A stretch of DNA of 6,395 nucleotides from Alphaproteobacteria bacterium (GTDB lineage Bacteria > Pseudomonadota > Alphaproteobacteria > Rs-D84), in the NCBI GenBank assembly GCA_017642565.1, contig JAGCOU010000006.1, forward strand, positions 1 to 6,395. The letters run 5' to 3'. Positions 1 through 6,222 of this stretch are shown here, piece by piece. Every line of letters starts with the position of its first letter. Within the stretch, counting starts at the first letter, position 1. Both the position numbers and the translations under genes were made by a program. Under the pieces are notes generated by a model. The model was given only the letters and a program-made list of their open reading frames with translations. It searched no databases and was not told the origin of the DNA.

Positions 1-288
1 TGGAAATGGCAAGATTTTACTATTCCTATGGCTTATGGCACCGAAGACATCGCACTTTTTAGATATGAATGGCTCTATGCCGGGGTGGGCGCGGGTGTTG
101 GCTTGCAGGCCCAAGAAAACAAACGTCTTGGCGCAAAATTGATTTTCGAATTCAAGGTGACATTTGGATTTAATTTCACTGATAAATGGGCAGCAGAATT
201 ATTTATCCAGCATTTTTCCAACGCGAACACTGCCGAAGAAAATAATTCCTATGCTTTTTATGGACTTGGGTTTACATATAATTACTAA
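1..288 (+). CDS. PagL-like lipid A 3-O-deacylase / acyloxyacyl hydrolase, C-terminal part
   Basis: This is the C-terminal 95 residues of a gene that begins before the window; the frame is open from base 1 and ends at TAA 286-288. Alternating polar and aromatic stretches (for example KLIFEFKVTFGFNF) look like outer-membrane beta strands, and the protein ends in GLGFTYNY, an aromatic C-terminus typical of beta-barrel proteins recognised by the BAM complex. The stretch QHFSNA (His codon 211-213, Ser codon 217-219) matches the conserved H-x-S-N-A of PagL, an outer-membrane enzyme that removes the 3-O-linked acyl chain from lipid A, where His and Ser are catalytic. The third catalytic residue of PagL, a Glu about 14 residues after the His, is not at that spacing; Glu residues occur 8 and 9 residues after it instead. 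Family assignment is fairly good, activity is less sure, and the N-terminus and signal peptide lie outside the window. Confidence 0.72.
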   Translation, partial: WKWQDFTIPMAYGTEDIALFRYEWLYAGVGAGVGLQAQENKRLGAKLIFEFKVTFGFNFTDKWAAELFIQHFSNANTAEENNSYAFYGLGFTYNY

Positions 289-954
289 TTACCAATTTAT
301 TGGTGTTTGACCTGTTTCAATCAAATATTTATTAGCGCGCGAAAAATGATGATTTCCAAAAAATCCGCGATACGCTGACAAAGGCGAAGGATGTGCACTT
401 TTTAAAATTAGATTTTCTTCCCCATTAACAAATTCGGCTTTCTTTTGTGCAAAAGACCCCCACAGCATATAAACAACATTCTTGCGATTTTGTGCAACTG
501 TTTTTATCACAGCATCAGTAAAAATTTCCCACCCCCTACCTGCATGTGATGCGGCGTTATGCGCCTGAACAGTCAATGTTGAATTTAACAATAAAACACC
601 CTGTTTTGCCCAATCAGTTAAATCACCATTTGTAATACTTTTTTGTCCCAAATCAGATTCAATTTCTTTGTAAATATTTATCAGTGATGGTGGCAAATCA
701 ACGCCACTTTGAACAGAAAAACAAAGCCCATGCGCCTGATGTGGTTCATGATATGGGTCTTGGCCAATAATCACAACACGCACATCATTCAGCGGACATA
801 AATTAAACGCATTAAAGATATTCTTAGGTTCTGGATAAATCGTTTTTCCAGATAAATATTCATTGCGTACAAAATCAGTTAATTTTTTAAAATAATCTTT
901 TTCAAATTCGTCACTTAAAACATCTTTCCAAGATTGTTCTATTTTAACATCCAT
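289..954 (-). CDS. ung: uracil-DNA glycosylase, family 1 (Ung)
   Basis: This enzyme removes uracil from DNA, arising from cytosine deamination or dUMP misincorporation, as the first step of base-excision repair. At 221 residues it matches the usual bacterial length (about 225-230). The signature motifs are present in order: water-activating GQDPYHE at 64-70 (Asp66), GLCFSV at 76-81 with the uracil-stacking Phe79, LLLNSTLTV at 121-129 with the uracil-reading Asn124, and the HPSPLS loop at 188-193 with catalytic His188. All key residues look intact, so the protein should be active. The ATG start is supported by AAAGGAATT a few bases upstream, inside the end of the preceding glycosylase-like gene, which overlaps it by 11 bases. 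The stop codon abuts that of the convergent PagL-like gene. It is the last gene of the apparent gyrB operon. Confidence 0.97.
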   Translation of the reverse strand: MDVKIEQSWKDVLSDEFEKDYFKKLTDFVRNEYLSGKTIYPEPKNIFNAFNLCPLNDVRVVIIGQDPYHEPHQAHGLCFSVQSGVDLPPSLINIYKEIESDLGQKSITNGDLTDWAKQGVLLLNSTLTVQAHNAASHAGRGWEIFTDAVIKTVAQNRKNVVYMLWGSFAQKKAEFVNGEENLILKSAHPSPLSAYRGFFGNHHFSRANKYLIETGQTPINW

Positions 955-1603
955 TTTTTAATTCCTTTATCAAATGATTTTGACACGCTTTCCAAAGAAC
1001 AACATCTATATATCCACGCGACAAATTAGTTTCTTGTTCTAGATGTTCGAACATATCATCGCAACATTTTTTAATTTCACTATCGAGTTTTCCATTATTT
1101 ATTTTTTGCGCAAAGGCGGGATTTCCGCCGTACAGAACGCCGAGACGCTGAATCCAAACATCATATTTAACAACATTTTCGCCTAAATTTCTCGCCAAAT
1201 GGTGTGCAGTAATTTTTCCAATATGTGGCAAATTTTCAAGATATTTCAATTTATCATCCAAAGATTTACATTTGTAATATCCATTACAAAATTTTTCACG
1301 ATTATACCAAACTTTCATAATCGCTTTGATTTTATTTTTATTGTTAAATATTTTAAGCAACTCTTCGAGTCGTGGACTTTCCGGCATTTTTTCCATTATA
1401 ATTTGATGAATTTTTTTCGCAGTTTTTTGTGAAAATCCACCTGCTAGGATTACATAAGATACAGCAGAAGCAAATTCAAATGGTGTTAATTTTTTTAGAC
1501 CAGATAAATTTTCTTTGATTTCATCAAAAGACCTATCATCACTATCAAGTCCTAATTCGCGCAAACTTTTTTCTAAATCTAAAAACCATTTTTTTGTAAA
1601 CAT
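944..1603 (-). CDS. HhH-GPD superfamily DNA glycosylase-like protein
   Basis: The 219-residue protein carries a helix-hairpin-helix, LPHIGKITAHHLARNLG, at 125-141, followed by KYDVWIQRL at 146-154. The Asp148 in it sits where HhH-GPD glycosylases (endonuclease III, MutY, AlkA, OGG families) have their catalytic Asp. Such enzymes excise damaged or mispaired bases in base-excision repair. Relative to endonuclease III (LPGVGRKTA), the position of the Schiff-base Lys is occupied by Ile131, with a Lys one residue earlier than the Lys-Thr-Ala pattern would place it. This argues for a monofunctional glycosylase without classical lyase activity, or for divergent chemistry. The C-terminal Cys4 iron-sulfur motif of Nth/MutY is absent; the Cys residues there (180, 181, 207, 219) do not fit it. 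The exact substrate cannot be told. The start codon directly follows the stop of the JAB gene (TAAATG), with GGAAGGG as ribosome binding site, and the 3' end overlaps ung by 11 bases. Both suggest coupled translation. Confidence 0.8.
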   Translation of the reverse strand: MFTKKWFLDLEKSLRELGLDSDDRSFDEIKENLSGLKKLTPFEFASAVSYVILAGGFSQKTAKKIHQIIMEKMPESPRLEELLKIFNNKNKIKAIMKVWYNREKFCNGYYKCKSLDDKLKYLENLPHIGKITAHHLARNLGENVVKYDVWIQRLGVLYGGNPAFAQKINNGKLDSEIKKCCDDMFEHLEQETNLSRGYIDVVLWKACQNHLIKELKNGC

Positions 1604-2275
1604 TTATACCCTTCCGCTTCTTGTATACTTGTTTAATAAATCTTTTTCATCTGGTCCAAATGCGGACAATCTGCCGAATTCCCCATTTTTCATTTGAACA
1701 TAAACATTATCAAAACGATATGTGTCTCTTCCATCATAAAAAACAAAATTATAATTTCCACCAGTCAACAAACACCCACACACATCTACATTATTTTTTA
1801 CAATATCATTTTTATCACGTAAATCAATATAAGCATTAATATCAGCAATTGAATAATTCAAATAACTATTCCCTATTCTAGGATGCGAATGTCCATGCGC
1901 AATTATTTTATTTTCACTTTTCTTGGCATTTCTACAAAATCTAGTCAATTTGCCAGCCAACTCTTGCGAAAACACGGCCTCTTGATTATCAGCAGAACCG
2001 CTTTTATCCGCTTCTATATCATCAAAAATTACTGTTTGACCTTCACTGTGACCGAATAATAAAAACGGAACCTCTTGTTTTATTTCATTAGATATATCTC
2101 CTATCATTTTCATAGTTTGATAAACATCATCTGTTATGACAACCATACTACCTTTTGGCATCTTTGGCAATCTGTCATTACCAACAACAGAATTATCCCC
2201 AGCATTAAGAATAACACGTTTTTGTATCAAAACCTTTGCGTTTCCGCGATTAAAAGCATTCCCTATATCAGTCAT
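1604..2275 (-). CDS. JAB/MPN (JAMM-type) putative metalloprotease
   Basis: The 223-residue protein shows the two halves of a JAB/MPN fold: EVPFLLFG at 68-75, resembling the E-x-x-G-x-L-x-G strand that carries the JAMM Glu, and IIAHGHSHPRIGN at 124-136 followed by S142 and D145 (SIAD). JAMM proteases bind zinc through His-x-His and an Asp and cleave isopeptide or peptide bonds, often in ubiquitin-like tags; the fold also occurs in RadC. Here ten residues separate HSH from Ser-x-x-Asp, not the usual seven, so either the loop is longer or the pair His127/His129 is used. A following strand (CGCLLTGGNYNFVFYD, 166-181) fits the fold's core. No signal peptide or membrane segment is seen, so it should be cytosolic. 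ATG overlaps the end of the 97-residue protein's gene by 8 bases, with AAAAGG about 8 bases upstream. The first about 45 residues are not recognised. The substrate is unknown; the two upstream proteins are candidates by position only. Confidence 0.72.
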   Translation of the reverse strand: MTDIGNAFNRGNAKVLIQKRVILNAGDNSVVGNDRLPKMPKGSMVVITDDVYQTMKMIGDISNEIKQEVPFLLFGHSEGQTVIFDDIEADKSGSADNQEAVFSQELAGKLTRFCRNAKKSENKIIAHGHSHPRIGNSYLNYSIADINAYIDLRDKNDIVKNNVDVCGCLLTGGNYNFVFYDGRDTYRFDNVYVQMKNGEFGRLSAFGPDEKDLLNKYTRSGRV

Positions 2276-2561
2276 TAACAGAACCTTTTTTAAAACTCGT
2301 CATAGCGGTGTACATAGCATTATCATCGGTTTTTGTTTTATTTAAATCAATTAAACGTTTTTGTATATCTTGTTTGACTTGATTTAAATGAGCAATATCA
2401 AAATGTCTTTTTAATTCTTGATATCTTGGAATCATAGAAGAATCTAATTTATTATGAAGAAAATCATATTTCAAGCGCGCGTATTCCTCTAATAACGAGT
2501 CAGTTTTTTTCTCATTATCAATCAGCGTTCCATTGAATTTAGTCTTTTCATTAAATTCCAT
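2268..2561 (-). CDS. hypothetical 97-residue charged helical protein
   Basis: I do not recognise a family. The 97 residues are highly charged and mostly predicted helical. Residues about 18-35 and 45-75 (for example LLEEYARLKYDFL and HLNQVKQDIQKRLIDL) have heptad-like hydrophobic spacing that could form a short coiled coil. There is no Cys, no signal peptide and no membrane segment. The ORF is trusted as a gene because of its position: it starts 20 bases after the end of the 382-residue gene and its stop overlaps the start of the JAB gene by 8 bases (ATGACTGA), an arrangement typical of translational coupling. The ribosome binding site is weak (GGTGGGCG just before ATG). It could be a partner, adaptor or substrate of the JAB protein. 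The C-terminus (GSVND) lacks the di-glycine of ubiquitin-like or Pup-like modifiers. Confidence 0.7.
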   Translation of the reverse strand: MEFNEKTKFNGTLIDNEKKTDSLLEEYARLKYDFLHNKLDSSMIPRYQELKRHFDIAHLNQVKQDIQKRLIDLNKTKTDDNAMYTAMTSFKKGSVND

Positions 2562-2581
2562 CGCCCACCATTTATTTATGA

Positions 2582-3730
2582 TTACTCGTTTTCAAAACCT
2601 AATAATTTTCTTCGCATAGCCGCCATTCTTTCTTCTTGTCTTTTTTGGTCAATATTTTGAACTTTTTCTTTTCCTTCTTTCCATGTTCGTGGTGTTGTGT
2701 TTTGCGGAACATGATAATTAACTTTTGGCGCTCTAACAGTATTATCTTGCTGCCATTTTGGTTCTTCTTGGCGCACATCCAAATGATTATGATGATTAAT
2801 TTCGTGATTTACAGGCCCATTAATTTCATGATTAACCTCAGGATTTAACCTTTCATATTTTGGTTGCCGTCCAACTTCTCTGGCACTATGACGAATTTCA
2901 ACATCATCCCTTTTTGGCATTGTTGGATTAGGATTTCTTATATCTTTATCTTCTGTTGCTTTTTGTTCACTGTTGCGTCTTTGACCGGGTGCAAAAATAT
3001 TTGGTTTTTTTATATCTCGCATAAAAGGATTCTCTTGAGATTGTTTTTGTTCTGCCCTAGGCTCAACTTTTTTTGCCTCTTTACCTTTCATAAGATGATC
3101 AAACATATTTCTCGAAGGTTCTTCAACTCTTTTTTCAGTTGGCGCGTAATGATGCGGAAACAACTCTTTAAAATCTCTTTTTTTCCATACAAAAGGTTTA
3201 TCGGCTGTTTTTTCACTTGTATTGTGAAGAAAAGGATTTTCTTGAGATTGTTTTTGTTCTTTCCTTTGCTCAGCCCAACGGGCAACTTTGTCTGCTGGGG
3301 AAAGCCGTCCAGATTCTTTGATTTTTGCTTCCAAAGGTTTTTCTTTATCTCTGTCTGCTTTGTCTTTTGGGTCTTCTACAATCTGTGATGGCTCTTTAAC
3401 ATCTTCAGCCGTGAGTTTGTGTTCATTAGATTTTTTTTCTGCTTCATCTAATGCTCTGTCCGTGATTTTGCGAAGATTTTCTATTCTCTCCATAGTATTA
3501 TCATAATAATCGCCATTATTGCGGCGAAGTTCTTCTAATACTGTTCTGTATTCTTGCGCAATGTCTTTAGAAATTAAATTATTTTCATCTGCATAATTTA
3601 CTGCTTCCACTATATATTTCCAATATTTAAAAACATCGTGATTTAAAAAAGTCCTTTCTTCATCATAAGAATCTTTAAAATTTTTTATATAGCCTTTTAT
3701 TTCATTTAATGCTTCTAAAGTTTTATTCAT
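2582..3730 (-). CDS. hypothetical 382-residue protein with a disordered, repeat-bearing C-terminal region
   Basis: I do not recognise a family. Residues 1-100 look like a helical domain (conserved-looking aromatics in FKYWKYIVEAVNYA, 34-47, and a charged helix around 76-100). From about 105 to 365 the sequence is rich in Lys, Glu, Gln, Asn, Pro and Arg and is probably disordered. It holds two copies of EQKQSQENPF (158-167 and 227-236) and a tandem VNHEIN pair (299-304 and 307-312). It ends in a short basic helix (QEERMAAMRRKLLGFENE). There is no signal peptide or membrane segment. The start lies 18 bases past the gyrB stop behind an unusual run of seven G, and the 97-residue gene follows after 20 bases, so it belongs to the gyrB transcript. 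Possible roles are a scaffold, a JAB substrate or a secreted effector; none is demonstrated. Confidence 0.75.
   Translation of the reverse strand: MNKTLEALNEIKGYIKNFKDSYDEERTFLNHDVFKYWKYIVEAVNYADENNLISKDIAQEYRTVLEELRRNNGDYYDNTMERIENLRKITDRALDEAEKKSNEHKLTAEDVKEPSQIVEDPKDKADRDKEKPLEAKIKESGRLSPADKVARWAEQRKEQKQSQENPFLHNTSEKTADKPFVWKKRDFKELFPHHYAPTEKRVEEPSRNMFDHLMKGKEAKKVEPRAEQKQSQENPFMRDIKKPNIFAPGQRRNSEQKATEDKDIRNPNPTMPKRDDVEIRHSAREVGRQPKYERLNPEVNHEINGPVNHEINHHNHLDVRQEEPKWQQDNTVRAPKVNYHVPQNTTPRTWKEGKEKVQNIDQKRQEERMAAMRRKLLGFENE
3023..3053 (-). repeat. direct repeat copy 2 in the 382-residue gene (encodes EQKQSQENPF)
   Basis: These 31 bases match 3230-3260 at 30 positions, with one silent difference (3032 versus 3239). 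The copies lie 207 bases (69 codons) apart in the same frame and encode the identical decapeptide at residues 227-236. Conservation including third codon positions points to a recent duplication or gene conversion rather than convergence. Confidence 0.8.
3230..3260 (-). repeat. direct repeat copy 1 in the 382-residue gene (encodes EQKQSQENPF)
   Basis: Partner of the copy at 3023-3053, encoding residues 158-167. The flanks are only loosely alike: the residues before it are WAEQRK here and VEPRA in the other copy, and LHN versus MRD follow. The near-identity is therefore confined to the short motif. Confidence 0.8.
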
Positions 3731-3733
3731 TGC

Positions 3734-3742
3734 GCCCCCCCT
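3734..3742 (-). promoter_or_regulatory. poly-G ribosome binding site of the 382-residue gene
   Basis: On the minus strand the sequence before the ATG at 3730 reads AGGGGGGGCGCAATG, with seven consecutive G (3735-3741). It is the only Shine-Dalgarno-like element for this gene and occupies the 18-base gap after gyrB. A run of seven G is unusual in such AT-rich DNA. Confidence 0.5.
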
Positions 3743-3748
3743 ATTTTA

Positions 3749-6148
3749 CTAAACATCCAAATTAGCGTTCAGTGCATTTTCCACAATAAAGTCACGACGA
3801 GGTTCAACCACATCACCCATCAACATAGAAATAACTTCATCAGCCTGAGATGCATCTGTGATTTTAACCTGGAATAACGAGCGATGATTTGGATCCATAG
3901 TTGTTTCCCACAACTGTTCGGCGTTCATTTCACCAAGACCTTTGTATCTTTGAATCTTTAAACCATTTTTCGCATATTCAAAAGCGGTATTTAACAAAGC
4001 GAACGCACCCCAAATTTTTTGAGATTTAGATTTCACACGCAAAGTTGTTGGTTTAGAAAAGATTTCCATCAATTCTTCACGACCAGACATTCTCTGCCAT
4101 GCACGAATCTCAGGCGAATTAATTTTTTCACGTGGCAAAACATGTGTTTCAGTCACACTACGCAAAGTTCTTGTGATTTTGATACCTTCCATATCACTTG
4201 AAATCTTCCATCCACGTTCAAATTCTAATTCTTCGTTATCGAGCATATTTTCAGCCGCAACAAAATTCGCAGCACTTTCTTCTTCGAATACTTTGTTCAA
4301 AGCCAACGCTTCGATAAAACGCAAAGGCATAATATGATTCAATGCTTGTAAATTGCTTTTCATATCATCAACCAATTCAAGCAATCTTTTGAAATCAGCA
4401 CCTGCCAATTGTTGACCATCGCTTGTTTCAATCATACCATCGCTTGCCAATTGATCCAACAAATAGTCGTCCATTTCGCGTTCATTTTGAATATAAATTT
4501 GCTGTTTGCCGCGCGTCACGCCGTATAGAGGCGGTTTAGCAACATAAATATATCCGCGCTCTATCGCCTCTCTCATGTGACGATAAAAGAACGTCATCAA
4601 CAAAGTTTGAATATGTTGTCCGTCCACATCAGCATCGGTCATGATAATAACTTTGTGATAACGGAATTTTTCAATATCAAAATCATCTCTGCCGATACCA
4701 GCACCCAATGTAGTAATCAAAGCACCGATTGTATCAGAACCCAACATTTTATCAAAACGCACACGTTCTACATTTAAAATCTTTCCACGCAAAGGCAATA
4801 TAGCCTGGGTTTTTCTGTCTCTACCCTGTTTTGCGGTACCACCAGCAGAATCACCCTCAACAATAAACAATTCGCATTTTGATGGGTCTTTTTCAGAACA
4901 ATTTGCCAATTTTCCAGGCAAACTACCGAGTTCCGGCCCAGCTTTTTTACGAGATAATTCACGAGCCTTTCTTGCTGCTTCACGTGCAGCCGCCGCTTCG
5001 ACAATTTTATCAACTATCATCTTTGCGATTGCTGGGTTTTCTTCCAAATATTCGTAAAGCATTTCATATACAGTATTTTCAACCAAAGGTCTTACTTCAC
5101 TCGACACCAATTTATCTTTGGTCTGGGAACCAAATTTTGGATCAGGAATTTTAACACTAACAATACTTGTCAAACCTTCGCGGAAATCTTCACCAGACAA
5201 ATTAACATCTTTCTTGGTATTTTGTTCTGCGATATATTTATTCAACGCACGCGTCAGTCCCGCACGAAATCCCGCCAAATGAGTTCCCCCATCACGGTTT
5301 GGAATATTATTAGTAAAACACAACGAAGTTTCTGTATACGCAGTTGTCCATTGCAAAACAATTTCAATATAAGAATCATCAATTGTTTTAATCATCTGTA
5401 TAGGGTCTTGATTTAACAATTCCTTTGATTTATCAAGATAAGTTGCGAAACCCTTTAACCCATCAGCAGAATGGAATTCACGCACAACTTTTTCAGGTCC
5501 ACGCAAATCTTCCAAAATAATACGAACATTAGCATTCAAATAAGATTGTTCGCGCAACCAAACCTCTAATGTGTCAAAATCGAATTTTGTTCCTGTGAAA
5601 GTTTCAGGTGAAGGCAAGAAAGTAACCTCTGTTCCATGTTCTATACCGCTTTCGTTTTTAACCACAGTTAAATCAACCGTTGGCACACCATCAGCAAAAG
5701 TCATACGCGCTTCTTTGTCACCACGCCAAACGCGCACTTCCAACCAAGTAGACAACGCATTAACAACCGAAACACCCACACCGTGAAGTCCACCAGAAAC
5801 CTTATACGCGCCGTTTCCTTCGTTATCAAATTTACCACCAGCATGCAATTCGCACATAATTAATTCCAGCGCAGAACGGCCTGTTTCGTGATTAATATCA
5901 AACGGCATACCACGACCATTATCGCGTATAGTCGTAGACCCATCTGCATTAAGTGATACATACACAGTATCAGCATAACCAGCCATTGCTTCGTCAATAG
6001 AATTATTAACAACTTCGTAAATCATGTGATGCAGACCATCACCACCTTCGCCGACATCGCCGATATACATTCCAGGTCTTTTTTTAACAGCTTCCAAACC
6101 TTTTAAAACCTTAATTGAATCACCAGTATATTCATTATTTACAGTCAT
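3749..6148 (-). CDS. gyrB: DNA gyrase subunit B
   Basis: GyrB is the ATPase subunit of gyrase (A2B2), which introduces negative supercoils. The 799 residues are full length for a Gram-negative GyrB (E. coli 804). The GHKL ATPase domain shows Glu45 and Asn49 in EVVNNSIDEA, DNGRGMP at 76-82 (Asp76) and the lid GGLHGVGVSVVNALS at 119-133. Next come the transducer loop with Gln-Thr-Lys at 342-344, the Toprim metal site EGDSAGG at 431-437 and DADVDG at 505-510, a region of about 180 residues (roughly 550-730) corresponding to the Gram-negative insert, and the tail QRYKGLGEMNAEQLWETTM at 733-751. All catalytic residues appear intact. The QTKDKLVSSEVR stretch and the insert favour GyrB over ParE. 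The start is supported by AAAGGA 7 bases upstream. It heads the operon, and no dnaN or recF, its common neighbours elsewhere, is seen beside it. Confidence 0.97.
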   Translation of the reverse strand: MTVNNEYTGDSIKVLKGLEAVKKRPGMYIGDVGEGGDGLHHMIYEVVNNSIDEAMAGYADTVYVSLNADGSTTIRDNGRGMPFDINHETGRSALELIMCELHAGGKFDNEGNGAYKVSGGLHGVGVSVVNALSTWLEVRVWRGDKEARMTFADGVPTVDLTVVKNESGIEHGTEVTFLPSPETFTGTKFDFDTLEVWLREQSYLNANVRIILEDLRGPEKVVREFHSADGLKGFATYLDKSKELLNQDPIQMIKTIDDSYIEIVLQWTTAYTETSLCFTNNIPNRDGGTHLAGFRAGLTRALNKYIAEQNTKKDVNLSGEDFREGLTSIVSVKIPDPKFGSQTKDKLVSSEVRPLVENTVYEMLYEYLEENPAIAKMIVDKIVEAAAAREAARKARELSRKKAGPELGSLPGKLANCSEKDPSKCELFIVEGDSAGGTAKQGRDRKTQAILPLRGKILNVERVRFDKMLGSDTIGALITTLGAGIGRDDFDIEKFRYHKVIIMTDADVDGQHIQTLLMTFFYRHMREAIERGYIYVAKPPLYGVTRGKQQIYIQNEREMDDYLLDQLASDGMIETSDGQQLAGADFKRLLELVDDMKSNLQALNHIMPLRFIEALALNKVFEEESAANFVAAENMLDNEELEFERGWKISSDMEGIKITRTLRSVTETHVLPREKINSPEIRAWQRMSGREELMEIFSKPTTLRVKSKSQKIWGAFALLNTAFEYAKNGLKIQRYKGLGEMNAEQLWETTMDPNHRSLFQVKITDASQADEVISMLMGDVVEPRRDFIVENALNANLDV

Positions 6149-6155
6149 TTAAAAA

Positions 6156-6161
6156 TCCTTT
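6156..6161 (-). promoter_or_regulatory. gyrB ribosome binding site
   Basis: AAAGGA on the minus strand lies 7 bases upstream of the gyrB ATG. It supports this start, which also gives the usual GyrB N-terminus ahead of the GLEAVKKRPGMYIG motif. Confidence 0.75.
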
Positions 6162-6176
6162 CTTTTTGCTGTTCAA

Positions 6177-6205
6177 ACCATAGCAATTTATGTTATAATT
6201 ATCAA
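6177..6205 (-). promoter_or_regulatory. predicted gyrB promoter
   Basis: On the minus strand, TTGATA (6200-6205, five of six bases of the sigma-70 -35 consensus) is followed by exactly 17 bases and TATGGT (6177-6182, four of six of the -10), which is preceded by TGC, an extended -10 element. Transcription would start near 6170, giving a leader of about 22 bases before the gyrB ATG. No other promoter of this quality was seen in the intergenic region on this strand, so it probably drives the whole six-gene operon. Confidence 0.6.
6191..6199 (+). promoter_or_regulatory. predicted extended -10 promoter of the rightward gene
   Basis: TGTTATAAT is a perfect extended -10 (TGn followed by consensus TATAAT at 6194-6199). 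A -35 is weak: TTCAAA at 6172-6177 with a 16-base spacer, which an extended -10 can tolerate. Transcription would start near 6206 with a leader of about 17 bases to the ATG at 6223. The element lies inside the spacer of the opposing gyrB promoter. Confidence 0.6.
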
Positions 6206-6222
6206 GGAAAAAGGAAAAAAAT

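Noticed and set aside
291..304. Small inverted repeat (ACCAA, loop TTTA, TTGGT) at the junction of the PagL-like gene and ung, as a terminator
   Set aside because: The stem is only five base pairs and AT-rich, and no T-run follows on either strand, so it is not supported as an intrinsic terminator.
1604..2275. JAB protein as RadC or as a CBASS-type Cap3 peptidase
   Set aside because: The RadC motif HNHPSGDP is absent, and no cyclase, E1/E2 fusion or effector gene of a CBASS operon is nearby.
2268..2561. The 97-residue protein as a ubiquitin-like or Pup-like modifier processed by the JAB protein
   Set aside because: It is small, charged and helical like Pup, but has no C-terminal di-glycine or GGE/GGQ ending. 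No E1, E2 or Pup-ligase gene is in the window.
2864..3388. Plus-strand open frame of 174 codons opposite the 382-residue gene
   Set aside because: It is composed of Phe, Cys, Ile and Leu as expected from the complement of a Lys/Glu-rich gene. It lacks a convincing ribosome binding site and overlaps a better-supported gene.
3731..3760. A separate promoter for the 382-residue gene, from a TAAAAT box at the end of gyrB
   Set aside because: No acceptable -35 lies 16-18 bases upstream, and the predicted start would fall at or inside the ribosome binding site.
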